Shown here: positions 30,563-40,959 of the stretch, piece by piece
Numbering within the stretch: the stretch's first letter is position 1
How the letters are laid out: each line of letters opens with the position of its first letter
DNA from: Notolepis coatsorum
Lineage: Eukaryota > Chordata > Actinopteri > Aulopiformes > Paralepididae
DNA: 64,000 bases
Direction: 5' to 3'
Assembly (NCBI GenBank): GCA_963971535.1
Contig: OZ020592.1
Span: forward strand, 58,111,373 to 58,175,372
Notes under the pieces: generated by a model
Databases searched by the model: none
Told to the model about the DNA's origin: nothing
Seen by the model: the letters and a program-made list of their open reading frames with translations, nothing else
Made by a program: the position numbers and the translations under genes

Positions 30563-30664
30563 TCAAGCCCACCCTCTTTTCTTGATCCTCCAATCACAGC
30601 TGTTGCTTTCCTTGACAAACTTTCAAGAAAAGAAAACGACCAAGAAAAGAGGGCAGGGCTTGAG
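30563..30664. repeat. short hairpin-forming palindromic element
   Basis: The ends TCAAGCCCACCCTCTTTTC and GAAAAGAGGGCAGGGCTTGA are inverted repeats of each other with one or two mismatches, about 60 bp apart. It looks like a tiny MITE or fold-back element. No target duplication is clear. Confidence 0.6.
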
Positions 30665-30934
30665 ATCAATTCTTAAAAAAACGACATTATCTTGAAGCAA
30701 AAACATCTGCCTTATTTATACATAATAGTATTGTATGTACTTTGTTTTAATTGTGAAATGATCTCACTGCAATGGTAAATGTTTTCACTTGTTAAAAAAA
30801 ATACATTTAAAGCTCAATATGACATTAAATGACGGGAACAAATAAAATATTCTTCAGTGGCTCTATCTATTACACACACAGAATTATGTGCTTTGTATAA
30901 GACTATTATTGCTGAACCATATAGCACCATGACG

Positions 30935-31068
30935 AGAAAGAGAGAGAGAGGGGGAGAGAGTGTGAGAGAGAGAGAGAGAGAGTGTGAAAGAAAGAGAGGG
31001 AGAGACCGAGACAGAGAGAGAGTGTATGAGAGAGATAGAGTGTGAAAGAAAGAGAGAGAGAGATTTTA
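30935..31068 (+). repeat. GA-rich microsatellite
   Basis: Imperfect (GA)n with GTGTGA interruptions. Open frames rich in R and E here are products of the repeat. Confidence 0.85.
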
Positions 31069-31137
31069 TTTTATTTTAGAAAAAACATTTATTTACATAA
31101 TTCTCATTACAATGTGTGTGTCAATACAATTAAATAA

Positions 31138-32032
31138 CTACACATTATATCGGGCAACATCTTTTTCCTTTTCAAATAATACAAGTAAATTCCCCCCCAC
31201 CCCTCCATCACTACTTCCCACCACGTCATCCACTGTCTGACTGTTTACATTATCTACCACATTTGGCTTTTCACCTATTACTTCACTGTCACTTGTCATA
31301 TTTTCCTTATCTCTTTTCTTTCTCCGCCGTGGTGTTGGGGGGACCAAAACACCTCTGTTCTCCCCTGTTACCTCGCCACTGGTTGAGGGGGGAGCAGCGT
31401 CTCTCACTCCTCCCTTCTCTGTACCTGCACTACCCACAGCCTTGCGCTGCTGACACCATGCGTCTCTCACTCCACCCACCTCTGTACCTGCACTACCACT
31501 GGTTGAGGGGGAGCAGCGTCTCTCACTCCTCCCTTCTCTGTACCTGCACTACCCGCAGCTCTACACTGCCACACTCCTCCCTCTTCTGTACCTGCACTGC
31601 GCGCAGCGCTGCGTTCCTCCCGGGGCTGAGATTGTGTGCCTCCCGCCTCTCCCCTCGGACAATCGCGCACCATATGTCCTTCCTCTCCACACTTCAAACA
31701 CTTTGAGTTTCCAGAGTTCACAAAAACGACATAGTCAAAATCATCAACTCTTAATTTTAAAACCAAATCAAGCTCTTCTCCGCTGTTCTCGAGAATCATT
31801 AAAACCTGGCGTCTATGTGAGACAACATGTTTTAACAGCGGAGATTTACATCCAGACAACAATTTCCTTATCAGGGAAATTATCCTTATCAGGGAAATTA
31901 TCCTCCCATGTCGTGCAAGTTGACTTATTAGTAGTTCGTCACTTATGAATGGTGGAATGTTATTTATGTTAATCCTTCTGCCTGGTGTGGAGAGAGGCGC
32001 CACGGCAATGAACACATCATCGATACTAATTC
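31138..32032 (-). pseudogene. Tx1-like LINE ORF1, part 2 (after the LTR insertion)
   Basis: On the minus strand the frame reads STPGRRININNIPPF, then CKSPLLKHVVSHRRQ and a CCHC zinc knuckle CLKCGEEGHMVRDC (about 31695-31650), typical of the nucleic-acid-binding ORF1 of fish Tx1/L1-group LINEs. It continues in a second frame to 31138 with a Pro/Arg-rich tail. Repeated SAGTEKGGVRDAA blocks show internal duplication. An 18-bp tandem duplication around 31875-31895 repeats the residues IISLIR. A solo LTR at 32033-34839 cuts the frame; the N-terminal side resumes at 34840-34891. Confidence 0.75.
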
Positions 32033-32519
32033 TGTGAGGTTTTGCCCGTTGCTCACTACCTTTTCTCTTTTTCCTTAAGCCTATACTGTTTATTTCCCTT
32101 CTCACTCACTCTCTCTAGCCCCCACCCTCTCGTTCCTTACCCTTAGTGGCCACACCTGTTCGATATTCTATTATCTCTCGCACCTGTGGTGGCAGGCTAA
32201 TTAGTCCCCCTGTGGGCTTTAAATACCAGGGCGCTTCCCCTCGTTTTGGCGTGGGGTCGTGTTGTATACTTGCCGAGTCATATTCTCTAAACATCTAGAC
32301 TCTTTCGGGAGATCCTCTGTCTGCCTATGCTGTTCCATTCTCCGGCGTCGAGATGTTTGCTCCAGCCTTCGCCTGCTGTCGCCGTTGCCTGAGAGTGGGA
32401 CTGGTCTGCGCTCCCTAGACTTCCACGGGAGGCATCCCAGTCATCCACTTCAGACCCCCCGCGCAGCTGTCGTCCTGACGCACATCCAGACCAGCGCAGA
32501 CGCTCTCCAGTCCACAGCG

Positions 32520-32780
32520 CGCAACGCGCATCTTCCAAGGACGCTCGAGCTTGGCACGCTCTCCAGACCAGCGCGCAACGCGCATCTTCCAGACCTTCGA
32601 GCTTGGCACGCTCCTCCGTACCAGCGCACTGACGCGCATCTTCCAGACCTTCGAGCTTGGCACGCTCCTCCGTACCGGCGCACAGACGCGCATCTTCCAG
32701 ACCTTCGAGCTTGGCACGCTCCTCCGTACCAGCGCTCTGACGCGCATCTTCCAGACCTTCGTGCTTGGCACACTCCTCCT
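32520..32780 (+). repeat. 54-bp tandem array in the large LTR
   Basis: CATCTTCCAGACCTTCGAG recurs every 54 bases (about 32583, 32637, 32691 and 32745; the variant first unit is at 32529). Because 54 is a multiple of three, all frames stay open through it. The same array lies inverted at about 55860-56280 and 59730-60150 with more units. Confidence 0.85.
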
Positions 32781-32811
32781 GGCAGACGCACCCCGATGCG
32801 TCTCTCTGTTC

Positions 32812-33400
32812 CGACGCGCACACCAAGGTGTGGCGCGCCACTCTGTTCCTCGGCTCCGACAGTGGCTACCCGGTGGACGACATCCTCGCCACCGCCACTG
32901 TTCCAGCTCCCTGTTCCGACGCGCACACCAAGGTGTGGCGCGCCACTCTGTTCCTCGGCTCCGACAGTGGCTACCCGGTGGACGACATCCTCGCCACCGC
33001 CACTGTTCCAGCTCCCTGTTCCGACGCGCACACCAAGGTGTGGCGCGCACTCTGTTCCTCGGCTCCGACAGTGGCTACCCGGTGGACGACATCCTCGCCA
33101 CCGCCACTGTTCCAGCTCCCTGTTCCGACGCGCACACCAAGGTGTGGCGCGCACTCTGTACCTCGGCTCCGACAGTGGCTACCCGGTGGACGACATCCTC
33201 GCCACCGCCACTGTTCCAGCTCCCTGTTCCGACGCGCACACCAAGGTGTGGCGCGCACTCTGTTCCTCGGCTCCGACAGCGGCTACCCGGTGGACGATGC
33301 CCTCGTCACCGCCACTGTTCCAGCACTCTGTTCCTCGGCTCCGACAGCGGCTACCGGTGGACGATGCCCTCGTCACCGCCACTGTTCCAGCACTCTCTCC
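32812..33400 (+). repeat. 104-105-bp tandem array in the large LTR
   Basis: CCGACGCGCACACCAAGG recurs at about 104-105-base steps (near 32811, 32916, 33021, 33125 and 33229), with the shorter units at the end. The LTRs at 54092-60683 carry the same array with 66- and 91-92-base steps, so the array has changed by unit loss and gain. Confidence 0.85.
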
Positions 33401-33474
33401 CTCGGCTCGGACAGCCAGCCGCCCCGGTGGCGATGCCTTCGTTCCCGTTGCTGTCCCTGTACCATTACGCATGC

Positions 33475-34010
33475 GCCTGGGTGAGTTTTGATTGTGATGT
33501 CACTCACCCAGCGTAGTGCCCTTGCCCCTGTTCCCGCTGCTGCCCCCGTACCTTTACGCATACGCCTGGGTGAGTTTTGATTGTGATGTCACTCACCCAG
33601 CGTAGTGCCCTTGCCCCTGTTCCCGCTGCTGCCCCCGTACCTTTACGCATACGCCTGGGTGAGTTTTGATTGTGATGTCACTCACTCAGCGTAGTGCCCT
33701 TGCCCCCGTTCCCGCTGCTGCCCCTTTACCTTTACGCATACGCCTGGGTGAGTTTTGATTGTGATGTCACTCACTCAGCGTAATGCCTCTTGCCCCCGTT
33801 CCCGCTGCTGTTCCTTACCTTTACGCATACGCCTGGGTGAGTTTAGATTGTGATGTCACTCTCCCAGCGTATTGCCTCTGTTTGTTAGTTTGGACATTTC
33901 ATCTCCCAGCGTATTGCCTCTGTTAGTTAGTTTGGACATTTCATCTCCCAGCGTATTGCCTCTGTTAGTTAGTTTGGACATTTCATCTCCCAGCGTAATG
34001 CCCCTGTTTT
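33475..34010 (+). repeat. tandem array with GTGAGTTTTGATTGTGATG units in the large LTR
   Basis: Units of roughly 90 bases containing GCCTGGGTGAGTTTTGATTG and CACTCACCCAGCGTA are repeated about five times, then shorter CAGCGTATTGCCTCTG units follow. The inverted equivalents are at 54840-55270 and 58710-59140. Confidence 0.85.
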
Positions 34011-34249
34011 TGGTTCTCACTTAGAATAGTATTTTTGGACTTTACATCTCCCCCTGTGTGTTTGTCACACGAAGATATTATTACTTTGTTCACTTTGTTA
34101 TTTGGACTGTTCTGCACCTGCTCTGTTTTCTCCCTTTTGTGCATTAACTATCTCCTCTGTCCTGCAGAGCGGCCCGGATGATTTCCACCAGTCCTCCCAG
34201 TTCCTCCCTGTTTCCCAGCCCGCCTCCGCGGGCCTCAGTCCCCTCTGTT

Positions 34250-34560
34250 CCCTAGTTCTCCCCTTCTAGTTCCACCTAGTTCCTGGTCCCAAGTTCTCCC
34301 CTTCTAGTTCCACCTAGTTCCTGGTCCCAAGTTCTCCCCTTCTAGTTCCACCTAGTTCCTTATCCCTAGTTCTCCTAGTCCCTAGTCCTCTATCCCTAGT
34401 TCTCCTAGTCCCTAGCCCTCTATCCCTAGTTCTCCTAGTCCCTAGCCCTCTATCCCTAGTTCTCCTAGTCCCTAGTCCTCTATCCCTAGTTCTCCTAGTC
34501 CCCGTTTCTCCTGTTCCCTAGCTCTCCTAGTCCCTAGTCCTCTCTCCCTAGTTCTCCTTG
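34250..34560 (+). repeat. CTAGTTCTCC-type short tandem array
   Basis: Units of about 30 bases with CTAGTTCTCCTAGTCCCTAG recur between 34250 and 34560, inside the downstream part of the LTR. Confidence 0.8.
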
Positions 34561-34844
34561 TCCCTGGTTTACCTAGTCTCTAGTTCCTCTGTCCCAAGGC
34601 GTTCCCTTAACCTTCCCTTAGGCGTTCCCTAACTTTCCCTTAGTGTTCCCTTTTCCTGCCCGCCTCTTAAAGGCACCTTTCCTTCCCCTCATATTATATT
34701 CCTGTATTTGTGATTCTCCCTTAAAGGGACGGTGCCCTTTTTCCCTGTATTTCCCTGTTGTTCAATAAATATCTGTTTCTTGGCAAACCATCATACCTGT
34801 CTTGTGTTGTGCGATTGGGGTCGGTTACAAACCATAACAAATTC

Positions 34845-34891
34845 CGGATTCTACCAACGCGTTCACCTTCTCCAGACAGTCTAGGAAAATC
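34845..34891 (-). pseudogene. Tx1-like LINE ORF1, part 1 (before the LTR insertion)
   Basis: After the AATTC duplication the minus-strand reading is compatible with the region just N-terminal to the ORF1 part at 31138-32032, so this is the other side of the interrupted LINE. The assembly gap removes the rest. Confidence 0.55.
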
Positions 34892-35091
34892 NNNNNNNNN
34901 NNNNNNNNNNNNNNNNNNNNNNNNNNNNNNNNNNNNNNNNNNNNNNNNNNNNNNNNNNNNNNNNNNNNNNNNNNNNNNNNNNNNNNNNNNNNNNNNNNNN
35001 NNNNNNNNNNNNNNNNNNNNNNNNNNNNNNNNNNNNNNNNNNNNNNNNNNNNNNNNNNNNNNNNNNNNNNNNNNNNNNNNNNNNNNNNNNN
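34892..35091. other. assembly gap of 200 N
   Basis: Exactly 200 N. A round number usually means a gap of unknown size. It lies between a minus-strand LINE ORF1 and a plus-strand LINE end, so the order of the two sides may not be reliable. Confidence 1.
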
Positions 35092-35225
35092 TTTGCTACT
35101 CTTGTTTTTTTAATCTATTTTTAGTGCTGCTTATAGTTTTTTAATATGCTCCCTCTGTACAGTACTTTGTGCCCCTGTGGCTGTTAAAGCGCTTTATAAA
35201 TAAAGTTGGATTGGATGGATTGGAG
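35092..35225 (+). repeat. LINE 3' end with (TTGGA)n tail
   Basis: AAAGCGCTTTATAAATAAAG followed by TTGGATTGGATGGATTGG is a typical fish LINE 3' end. Only the end is present, and the gap removes the upstream part. Confidence 0.6.
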
Positions 35226-35299
35226 AGAGAGAGAGAGAAGAAGAGAGAGATAGATAGATAGAGACAGAGAGGAGAGACAGAGAGAGAGAGACAGAGAGA

Positions 35300-36211
35300 A
35301 CTCGGCCAATACCCCCTAATCATTCAAATTCAAAAGCGAGCCATAAAATTTTACACACACCTCCAATCAAGTGACCCCCACTCCTACCACTACAAAGCCC
35401 TTCAGAGCCAAGAGATGAACCCAGATAAGAGTCCCCTCTGCCAGCTAGTCAGAAATATCTGCCCACAAATGCTTCAGGACAGATACCAAAAAAATCTGGC
35501 CCAACCAAATAATCTCAAAACAAAAAGAAAACTATATAGAATATTGGAACAAATCAACCAAATCTCAAAGTAAATTAGAAATTCTATTTGACCCTAAACA
35601 GAGAGTACATGGTGGCAGAATACCTGACTAACTGTGAGTGAGATAAAATTAAGAAAAAACATTGACACGGTACAGACTGTGTGGACACAGTCTAGCCATA
35701 GAAACAGGCCGTTACAGGCAAAACTGGCTGCCCAGAGAGGCCAGGCTGTGTTCACTTTGCCATCAGGGGGACATTGAGACAGAACTTCACTTCCTGCTAT
35801 ACTGTGAGAAATACAAGGACCTAAGAGAAGTCTTCTTCGATAAAATAAACAAAATTGATGCACAGTTTATCCATCTCCCTGATCACCAAAAGCTACTATA
35901 CATGTGTGGGGAGAAAAGTCAGTGTACAGCATTAGCTGCAAAATATGTAGACGGTTGTCACAAAATAAGAGAACAAGCCCTGTAAAAATGTATCTGAATG
36001 GCCACACTTGAAAAATGACTACCCCGATCGAGTGACTATTTTGTAAATTAATATGTTTCTTGTTGATTGTCCTTACTGTTATTACTAATGTTATGATATT
36101 TTATTGCTTAATATATATGTTATTGTTTGTATGTTGAACTTGCTTTGGCAATAAGTATGTTAATATTTCAATGCCAATAAAGCCTATTTGAATTGAATTG
36201 AATTGAATTGA
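35300..36211 (+). pseudogene. Tx1/L1-like LINE ORF2 C-terminus and 3' tail
   Basis: A first frame (about 35300-35572) contains HYKALQSQEM and SPLCQLV and ends in a stop. In a second stretch (35662-35985) the frame encodes the C-terminal finger RLCSLCHQGDIETELHFLLY, common in fish Tx1/L1-group ORF2 proteins. The 3' UTR ends with CAATAAAGCC and a (TTGAA)n tail at 36190-36211. The copy is 5'-truncated and interrupted by stops. Confidence 0.7.
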
Positions 36212-36277
36212 CAGAGAGACAGAGACAGAGAGACAGAGAGAGTGATAGAGAGAAAGAGAGTGTGAAAGAAAGAGGAG

Positions 36278-36316
<39 letters not shown>

Positions 36317-36379
36317 ATAGATAGATAGATAGATAGATAGAAGATAGATAGATAGATAGATAAGAGATAGAGAGATAGA

Positions 36380-36471
<92 letters not shown>

Positions 36472-36530
36472 AGAGAGAGAGAGACAGAGAGACAGAGAGA
36501 CAGAGAGACAGATAGATAGACTGATACCCC
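36212..36530 (+). repeat. compound GA / GATA microsatellite
   Basis: (GATA)n and (GA)n blocks with a few CAGAGA interruptions. Frames of S and L or Y and I repeats here come from the array. A similar GA array at 39182-39294 bounds the palindromic cluster on the other side. Confidence 0.9.
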
Positions 36531-36969
36531 TTTCACACCGCCAGGGCTCCGGTTCAAGCTCCAGCTCCATTCTGGAGCCTCTGAACCTTGGTGCTCTCTG
36601 GCGAACCAGCCTGCGTTTACACCTATTTAAGCAGTACCAACGTTCCACCGTTTTCGTCATCAATGTGGGGGCGTTACTCAGGCGGAGGTAAATAATGTGT
36701 GGAGAAAGGCTTAGCGAGCCTCAACGCACAAGCACACACACAAAAGCACACACATGCACTGTATACGTTTGAAATGAATCGTTCCAGCAAAGTAGGCTTC
36801 TATTATTCGAATTACTTGTTTTAATGGGTATCATAGTATTAAGTCCTACTGTAGAACATGACATATTAGCATGACATCTGATGTATTAATGCCAATACTA
36901 TACTGGAATGACAAGCGCAATTGGCACTTGACAAGTGTAAATGATGGATTAGTCACTCACAGTTAATGT

Positions 36970-37040
36970 CGGACTGTTTAGCTCAACTGATTAGTGCACT
37001 GTGTGTGGATCCTATGGTCCCATGTTCAAATCTCTTGGTT
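36970..37040 (+). repeat. tRNA-like relic
   Basis: It has an A-box-like TTTAGCTCAACTGATTAGTGC and a B-box-like GTTCAAATC. Several stem positions do not pair, so it is not a working tRNA gene. The inverted partner at 38200-38270 is closer to a tRNA. Confidence 0.5.
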
Positions 37041-38199
37041 ACAAATTATAATAATCTTTTAACGTTAATTCATTTATCCACTCTGGTTGGATGGTGTATT
37101 GTACTTGTGCTGTATAATGACTACATTTTAATCAAATCTCATTTTGAGATCGCTACGCTGCCTATGGACACGACAGTGGCAGAATGTGCAAAACAGCTTC
37201 GGAGGTGTGGCATTGCACCATGCTGATCCACTCAACAGGTAGCAATTTCAAAATGAGATTCGATTCAAATGTATTGTCATTATACAGCACAAGTACAATA
37301 CACCATCCAACCAGACTAATATGTCATGTTCTAACAGTAGGACTTACTATTATGATACCCATTAAAACAAGTAATTCGAATAATAGAAGCCTACTTTGCT
37401 GGAACGATTAATTTCAAACGTATACAGTACATGTGTGCTTTTGTGTGTGCGCTCGCACGTTGAGGCTCGCTAAGCCTTTTTCCACGCATTTCTGGAGCAT
37501 TTCTTTATCCACTATGGTTCGATGGTGTATTGTACTTGTGCTGTATCATAACAATACATTTGAATCTAATCTCGTTTTGAGATCAGTCGCAAATCGCTTC
37601 CTGTTGAATGGATCGGTTGAGTGCAATGCCGACTCTCTACTTTCCCCTGTTTACAGCGAGGCACGTAGTCTGGCCAGTGTGAATGGCCTCAGATATCCCT
37701 TTTACACCGGCCAGGGTCCGTGCTGGAGCCGTTTCCTGAACGTAATCTCGCACCGGCCGGCGCGTTCAGACCGGGATTAATTGGTTCAGAACGTGACAAA
37801 TCGGTGCTTAGCTGGCACCGGAAAATAGTTGTTTTTTCCTCGCGAACCGTGACATCATCAGTGGGCGTGTCATATTCTAGGCTGTGAAGACGGGGAAAGT
37901 AGAGAGTCGGCATTGCACTCAACCGATTCATTCAACAGGAAGCGATTTGCGAGTACAATACACCATCCAACCAGAGTGGATAAAGAAATGCTCCAGAAAT
38001 GAATATGCGTAGGGAAAGGCTTAACGAGTCAGCGCGAGAGCGCACACACAAAAGAGGGGTACACAGGTAGTAAAAACAACACAAGCAGTGTAAACAAATA
38101 TATTTAACCAACTGAACTATACAGCTAACCAACTAACCAACTGAAATATACAGTATTCACAGTATCACAGTATTCACATAAGGTGCAGTATGCAAGTAA

Positions 38200-38270
38200 G
38201 CAAGAGATTCAAACTGGGGATCATATGGTCCACAGGCAAGGCACTAACCAGCTGAGCTAAACAAGCCGTC
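38200..38270 (-). repeat. tRNA-like relic, inverted partner
   Basis: On the minus strand it reads TTTAGCTCAGCTGGTTAGTGC (A box) and later GTTTGAATC (B box), which resembles a tRNA of normal length. It lies within the palindromic cluster, opposite the copy at 36970-37040. It is more likely the head of a SINE-like element than a tRNA gene. Confidence 0.5.
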
Positions 38271-38530
38271 ATGAATTGCTACTGACTAATCCATCATTTG
38301 CGGTCGTCGTCCATTATTTGGCATTAATAAATCAGATATCATGCTATTATGTCATGTCAAGTAGGACTTACTACATGATACCCATTAAAACAAGTCATTC
38401 GAATAATAGAAGCATACTTTGCTGGAACGATTAATTTCAAACGTATACAGCATACTTTTGTGTGTGCGCTCTCGCGCTGAGGCTCGCTCTCCACGCATTA
38501 TTTTTACCTGAGTAACGCCCCCGTTGTTGT

Positions 38531-39024
38531 GACTTTTTGATAGTAATATAATTTGAACAGCTTGAAATATATCATTTATTATTGTAGCAAAAGGTGTAAT
38601 CGAATTGGCATAAATATGTTTTATAATAGCCTAAATGGAGATTCACATTAAATTGTTTATCATATTGTTTAGAATTAGATTGCATTATAGGGCTATATTC
38701 TGTAACGCACCATTTTTGCCCCCAGTGGGAAGTAAGCCGCGCGCAGGCCTAGGCCACACGCTTCAACGCTAATTAGTGACGCGTGTCACCTGTAAAAGGG
38801 TGTGTTTGATCCTTCGGGAGAAGTGACAGAATGTTTGTTAGAATACAAGCTATGCCTCGCTGCTGCTCTGCCTAGAAAAACCTGTAAAGGGAAAACCTAA
38901 TTAAATTAAATGGAACTGAGAACTACATTTCTGCCTCCTGGTCGTCAATGAAACATGAAGAACAAAAACTGTGAAATATGAATAATCATATGTGTTTAAA
39001 TAAGAAGAGGATTTTGAACAGTTT
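38531..39024. other. unassigned spacer in the palindromic cluster
   Basis: This stretch has no counterpart in the left half of the palindrome, so it was probably inserted later or lost from the other arm. No gene or known element recognised. Confidence 0.4.
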
Positions 39025-39181
39025 ATTGTGCAAACACCCGTTGATGACGGAGACGGTGGAATGTTGGTTCTGCTTAAATGGGTGTAAACGCGGGGTGGTT
39101 CGCCAGAGAGCACCAAGGTTCAGAGGGTTCAGAACGGAGCTGGAGCTTGAACCGGAGCCCGGGCGGTTTAAAAGCGCTAAC

Positions 39182-39207
39182 TGAGACAGCGAGACAGAGA
39201 GAAAGAG

Positions 39208-39294
<87 letters not shown>
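39182..39294 (+). repeat. GA microsatellite
   Basis: About 45 uninterrupted GA units at 39207-39294 after short GAC/GAAA variants. Confidence 0.9.
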
Positions 39295-39299
<5 letters not shown>

Positions 39300-39804
39300 A
39301 AAAGAGCAGAAGAGATACAGGAAGAGATTAGGGGGGAAATGGAGCACATGTCAGCAGCCAGGGCTAAGAAGATGAATGAAGGAGGAGTCTCTCTCCCCGG
39401 AGGAAATTTGTCAGATAGAATTATTGACTTTAGAATCAGTAACAGGGACGAGATATAGAACAGATAGCAAACTCTGTGGAGCCACACCGGTACCCGGGTA
39501 CTGACCTTTTCAGGCCTTCATCTTTTTGGGGAACGGTTCTCACTAATTATATTTTGGAATTCTAGAACGCCATATAGGTTCCGACGGCAAGTACCCCACT
39601 TTGAGAAACACTGCAGTAGAGCATAATAGACTGGACACTGTGTTGTACTGTAGTCCCCTGTAGGGGCAGGGAACACACACAGGGATGATTTGATTGATGA
39701 TGTCTTGTGCAGGCTGCAACACTAAAACAGTTCTCATTTGGATATTACCCCAATATTACTCCTGAATTAATACACAGGAAACATTGTTGTTTTCTACTGT
39801 AGAT
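39295..39804. other. unassigned sequence
   Basis: No gene or repeat recognised. The frame running from the GA array into this part (39078-39458) is carried by the repeat. Confidence 0.4.
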
Positions 39805-40640
39805 GAGGAGATTTCGATTTTATTACGGATCCCCATTAGCTGGTGCCATGGCTGGCAACCAGCTAGTCTTCCTGGGGTCCACACAAAAAAACATACAAAA
39901 ACAATTATTGCAAAACAGAATTATTAAAAGCCAGTACTCAACATACAATACACAATGAAACTAACAATTAAGATGGCTAAAATTACATGCAAGCAAAGAA
40001 ACAGAAAACAAAAAAACAAAAAAAAATACAAAATACAGTGTTAAATACAATTTAAGATTGTTTTTAAAATTTAATATTTTTAAGAATTGCTTTTAGAATG
40101 CTCATCAATGTTACTAAAACATCAATTTCACCATACCTTTAAAAAGAAAAGAAAAACACACAAAGTAATCAGAAGAAGTTTTGGATAACATTCATAACAC
40201 TCATGCATGACATATATTAATTTCCTTCCGGATTATGGCTCCTTTGAGTTTCTTTTTGAAACTGTCCTTGGTTTCCGACCGTATAATATGTAATGGGATC
40301 CTATTCCAGTATGTTATGGCTCTATACATTGCAGTTTTCTTTAGAGCGTTGGTTCTAGGCAGAGGTAGGGTGAAGCGACTACTTGAAGCATGTCTGGTAT
40401 TATGGTCATGTCTATCATTGGTGGATAAAAGCATAGAATACAATTGAGTGGGTTTACCCAAGGTACAAATGTTCTTTAAAAACCTAATCAAACTGCATGC
40501 TAGTCTCTCCTCCACCCTCATCCACGACAGTCTAGCATGCATTCCCTCCACACTATTCCTTATAGAGCAGTGAAGAGTGAGTCGGGCAGCTCTATTTTGA
40601 GTGAGCTGGAGTTTACTAAGCTCTTGCTTTGACGCTCATT
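39805..40640 (-). pseudogene. non-LTR retrotransposon ORF2 C-terminus and 3' UTR
   Basis: On the minus strand the frame 40551-40201 reads HNTRHASSSRFTLPLPRTNA, YRAITYWNRIP and KDSFKKKLKG, a C-terminal module found in several LINE groups. Upstream, frames near 40600 continue it with NRAARLTLH. The 3' UTR, about 39805-40200, contains GGATCCCCATTAGCTG on the plus strand, a widespread fish repeat. Reverse transcriptase is missing. The family is not assigned (CR1/L2/Rex group likely). Confidence 0.65.
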
Positions 40641-40690
40641 AGATCATTAGAGGAGAGAGTGAAACCTCTGACCAGAACATTCTGTCATTA

Positions 40691-40729
40691 GTGTGGGTGA
40701 CCTGGCGAAGCCAGGTTGCCACCCACACT
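40691..40729. repeat. perfect-arm hairpin
   Basis: GTGTGGGTG and CCTGGC are mirrored by GCCAGG and CACCCACAC around a GAA loop, giving a near-perfect stem. It looks like the terminus of a DNA transposon; the partner end is not found. Confidence 0.5.
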
Positions 40730-40959
40730 ATAGTAATCTATACTCTTATTTATTTATTCTTTATTCCACCGATTTTGCAAACAAAACTCCTGCCAGAGCG
40801 TTCGCGCCCCATACACGTGAAAGGTATCAAAACAACCGGCTTGCTCCAACTCACGGCGCTATTGCTTTTCGGAAAGTTTCACTGCACCGTTTGGCTACAA
40901 ATCGACTTTAAACGGGAACATTTCGGTCCCATTGGAAATTAATGGCAAGTTAGAGTGGA

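Larger units (their letters stand above)
32033..34839 (+). mobile_element. solo LTR of the large-LTR family, inside a LINE ORF1
   Basis: The 2807-bp unit begins TGTGAGGTTTTGCCC and ends AACCATAACA, and is flanked by a perfect 5-bp duplication AATTC (32028-32032 and 34840-34844). A TTTAAATA TATA-like box lies at about 32219-32226 and AATAAA at 34764-34769. It is the same family as the LTRs of 54092-60683 in the other orientation. Most of its length is tandem arrays, which create long open frames in several phases without a recognisable protein. Confidence 0.9.
36531..39181. mobile_element. palindromic cluster of inverted-repeat elements
   Basis: The outer arm 36538-36660 (CTCCGGTTCAAGCTCCAGCT and on) matches the reverse complement of 39030-39170. 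A second arm, 36664-36890, matches the reverse complement of 38345-38530 and in part of 37335-37500. A copy of the 37440-37530 text returns inverted at 37930-38060. TTTCACACCG-type ends suggest PIF/Harbinger- or hAT-type MITEs inserted into one another. No transposase is present. Confidence 0.7.

Noticed and set aside
32259-33491. 410-codon plus-strand frame and overlapping frames of 321, 239, 234 and 211 codons
   Set aside because: They lie in the tandem arrays of an LTR, several phases on both strands are open at once, and no domain is recognisable.
36168-36663. SLSLSL-rich frames of 129 and 159 codons
   Set aside because: Products of the GA/GATA microsatellites.
36970-38270. Functional tRNA genes
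   Set aside because: The tRNA-like sequences have mispaired stems and lie inside mirrored repeats, so they are relics of tRNA-derived elements.
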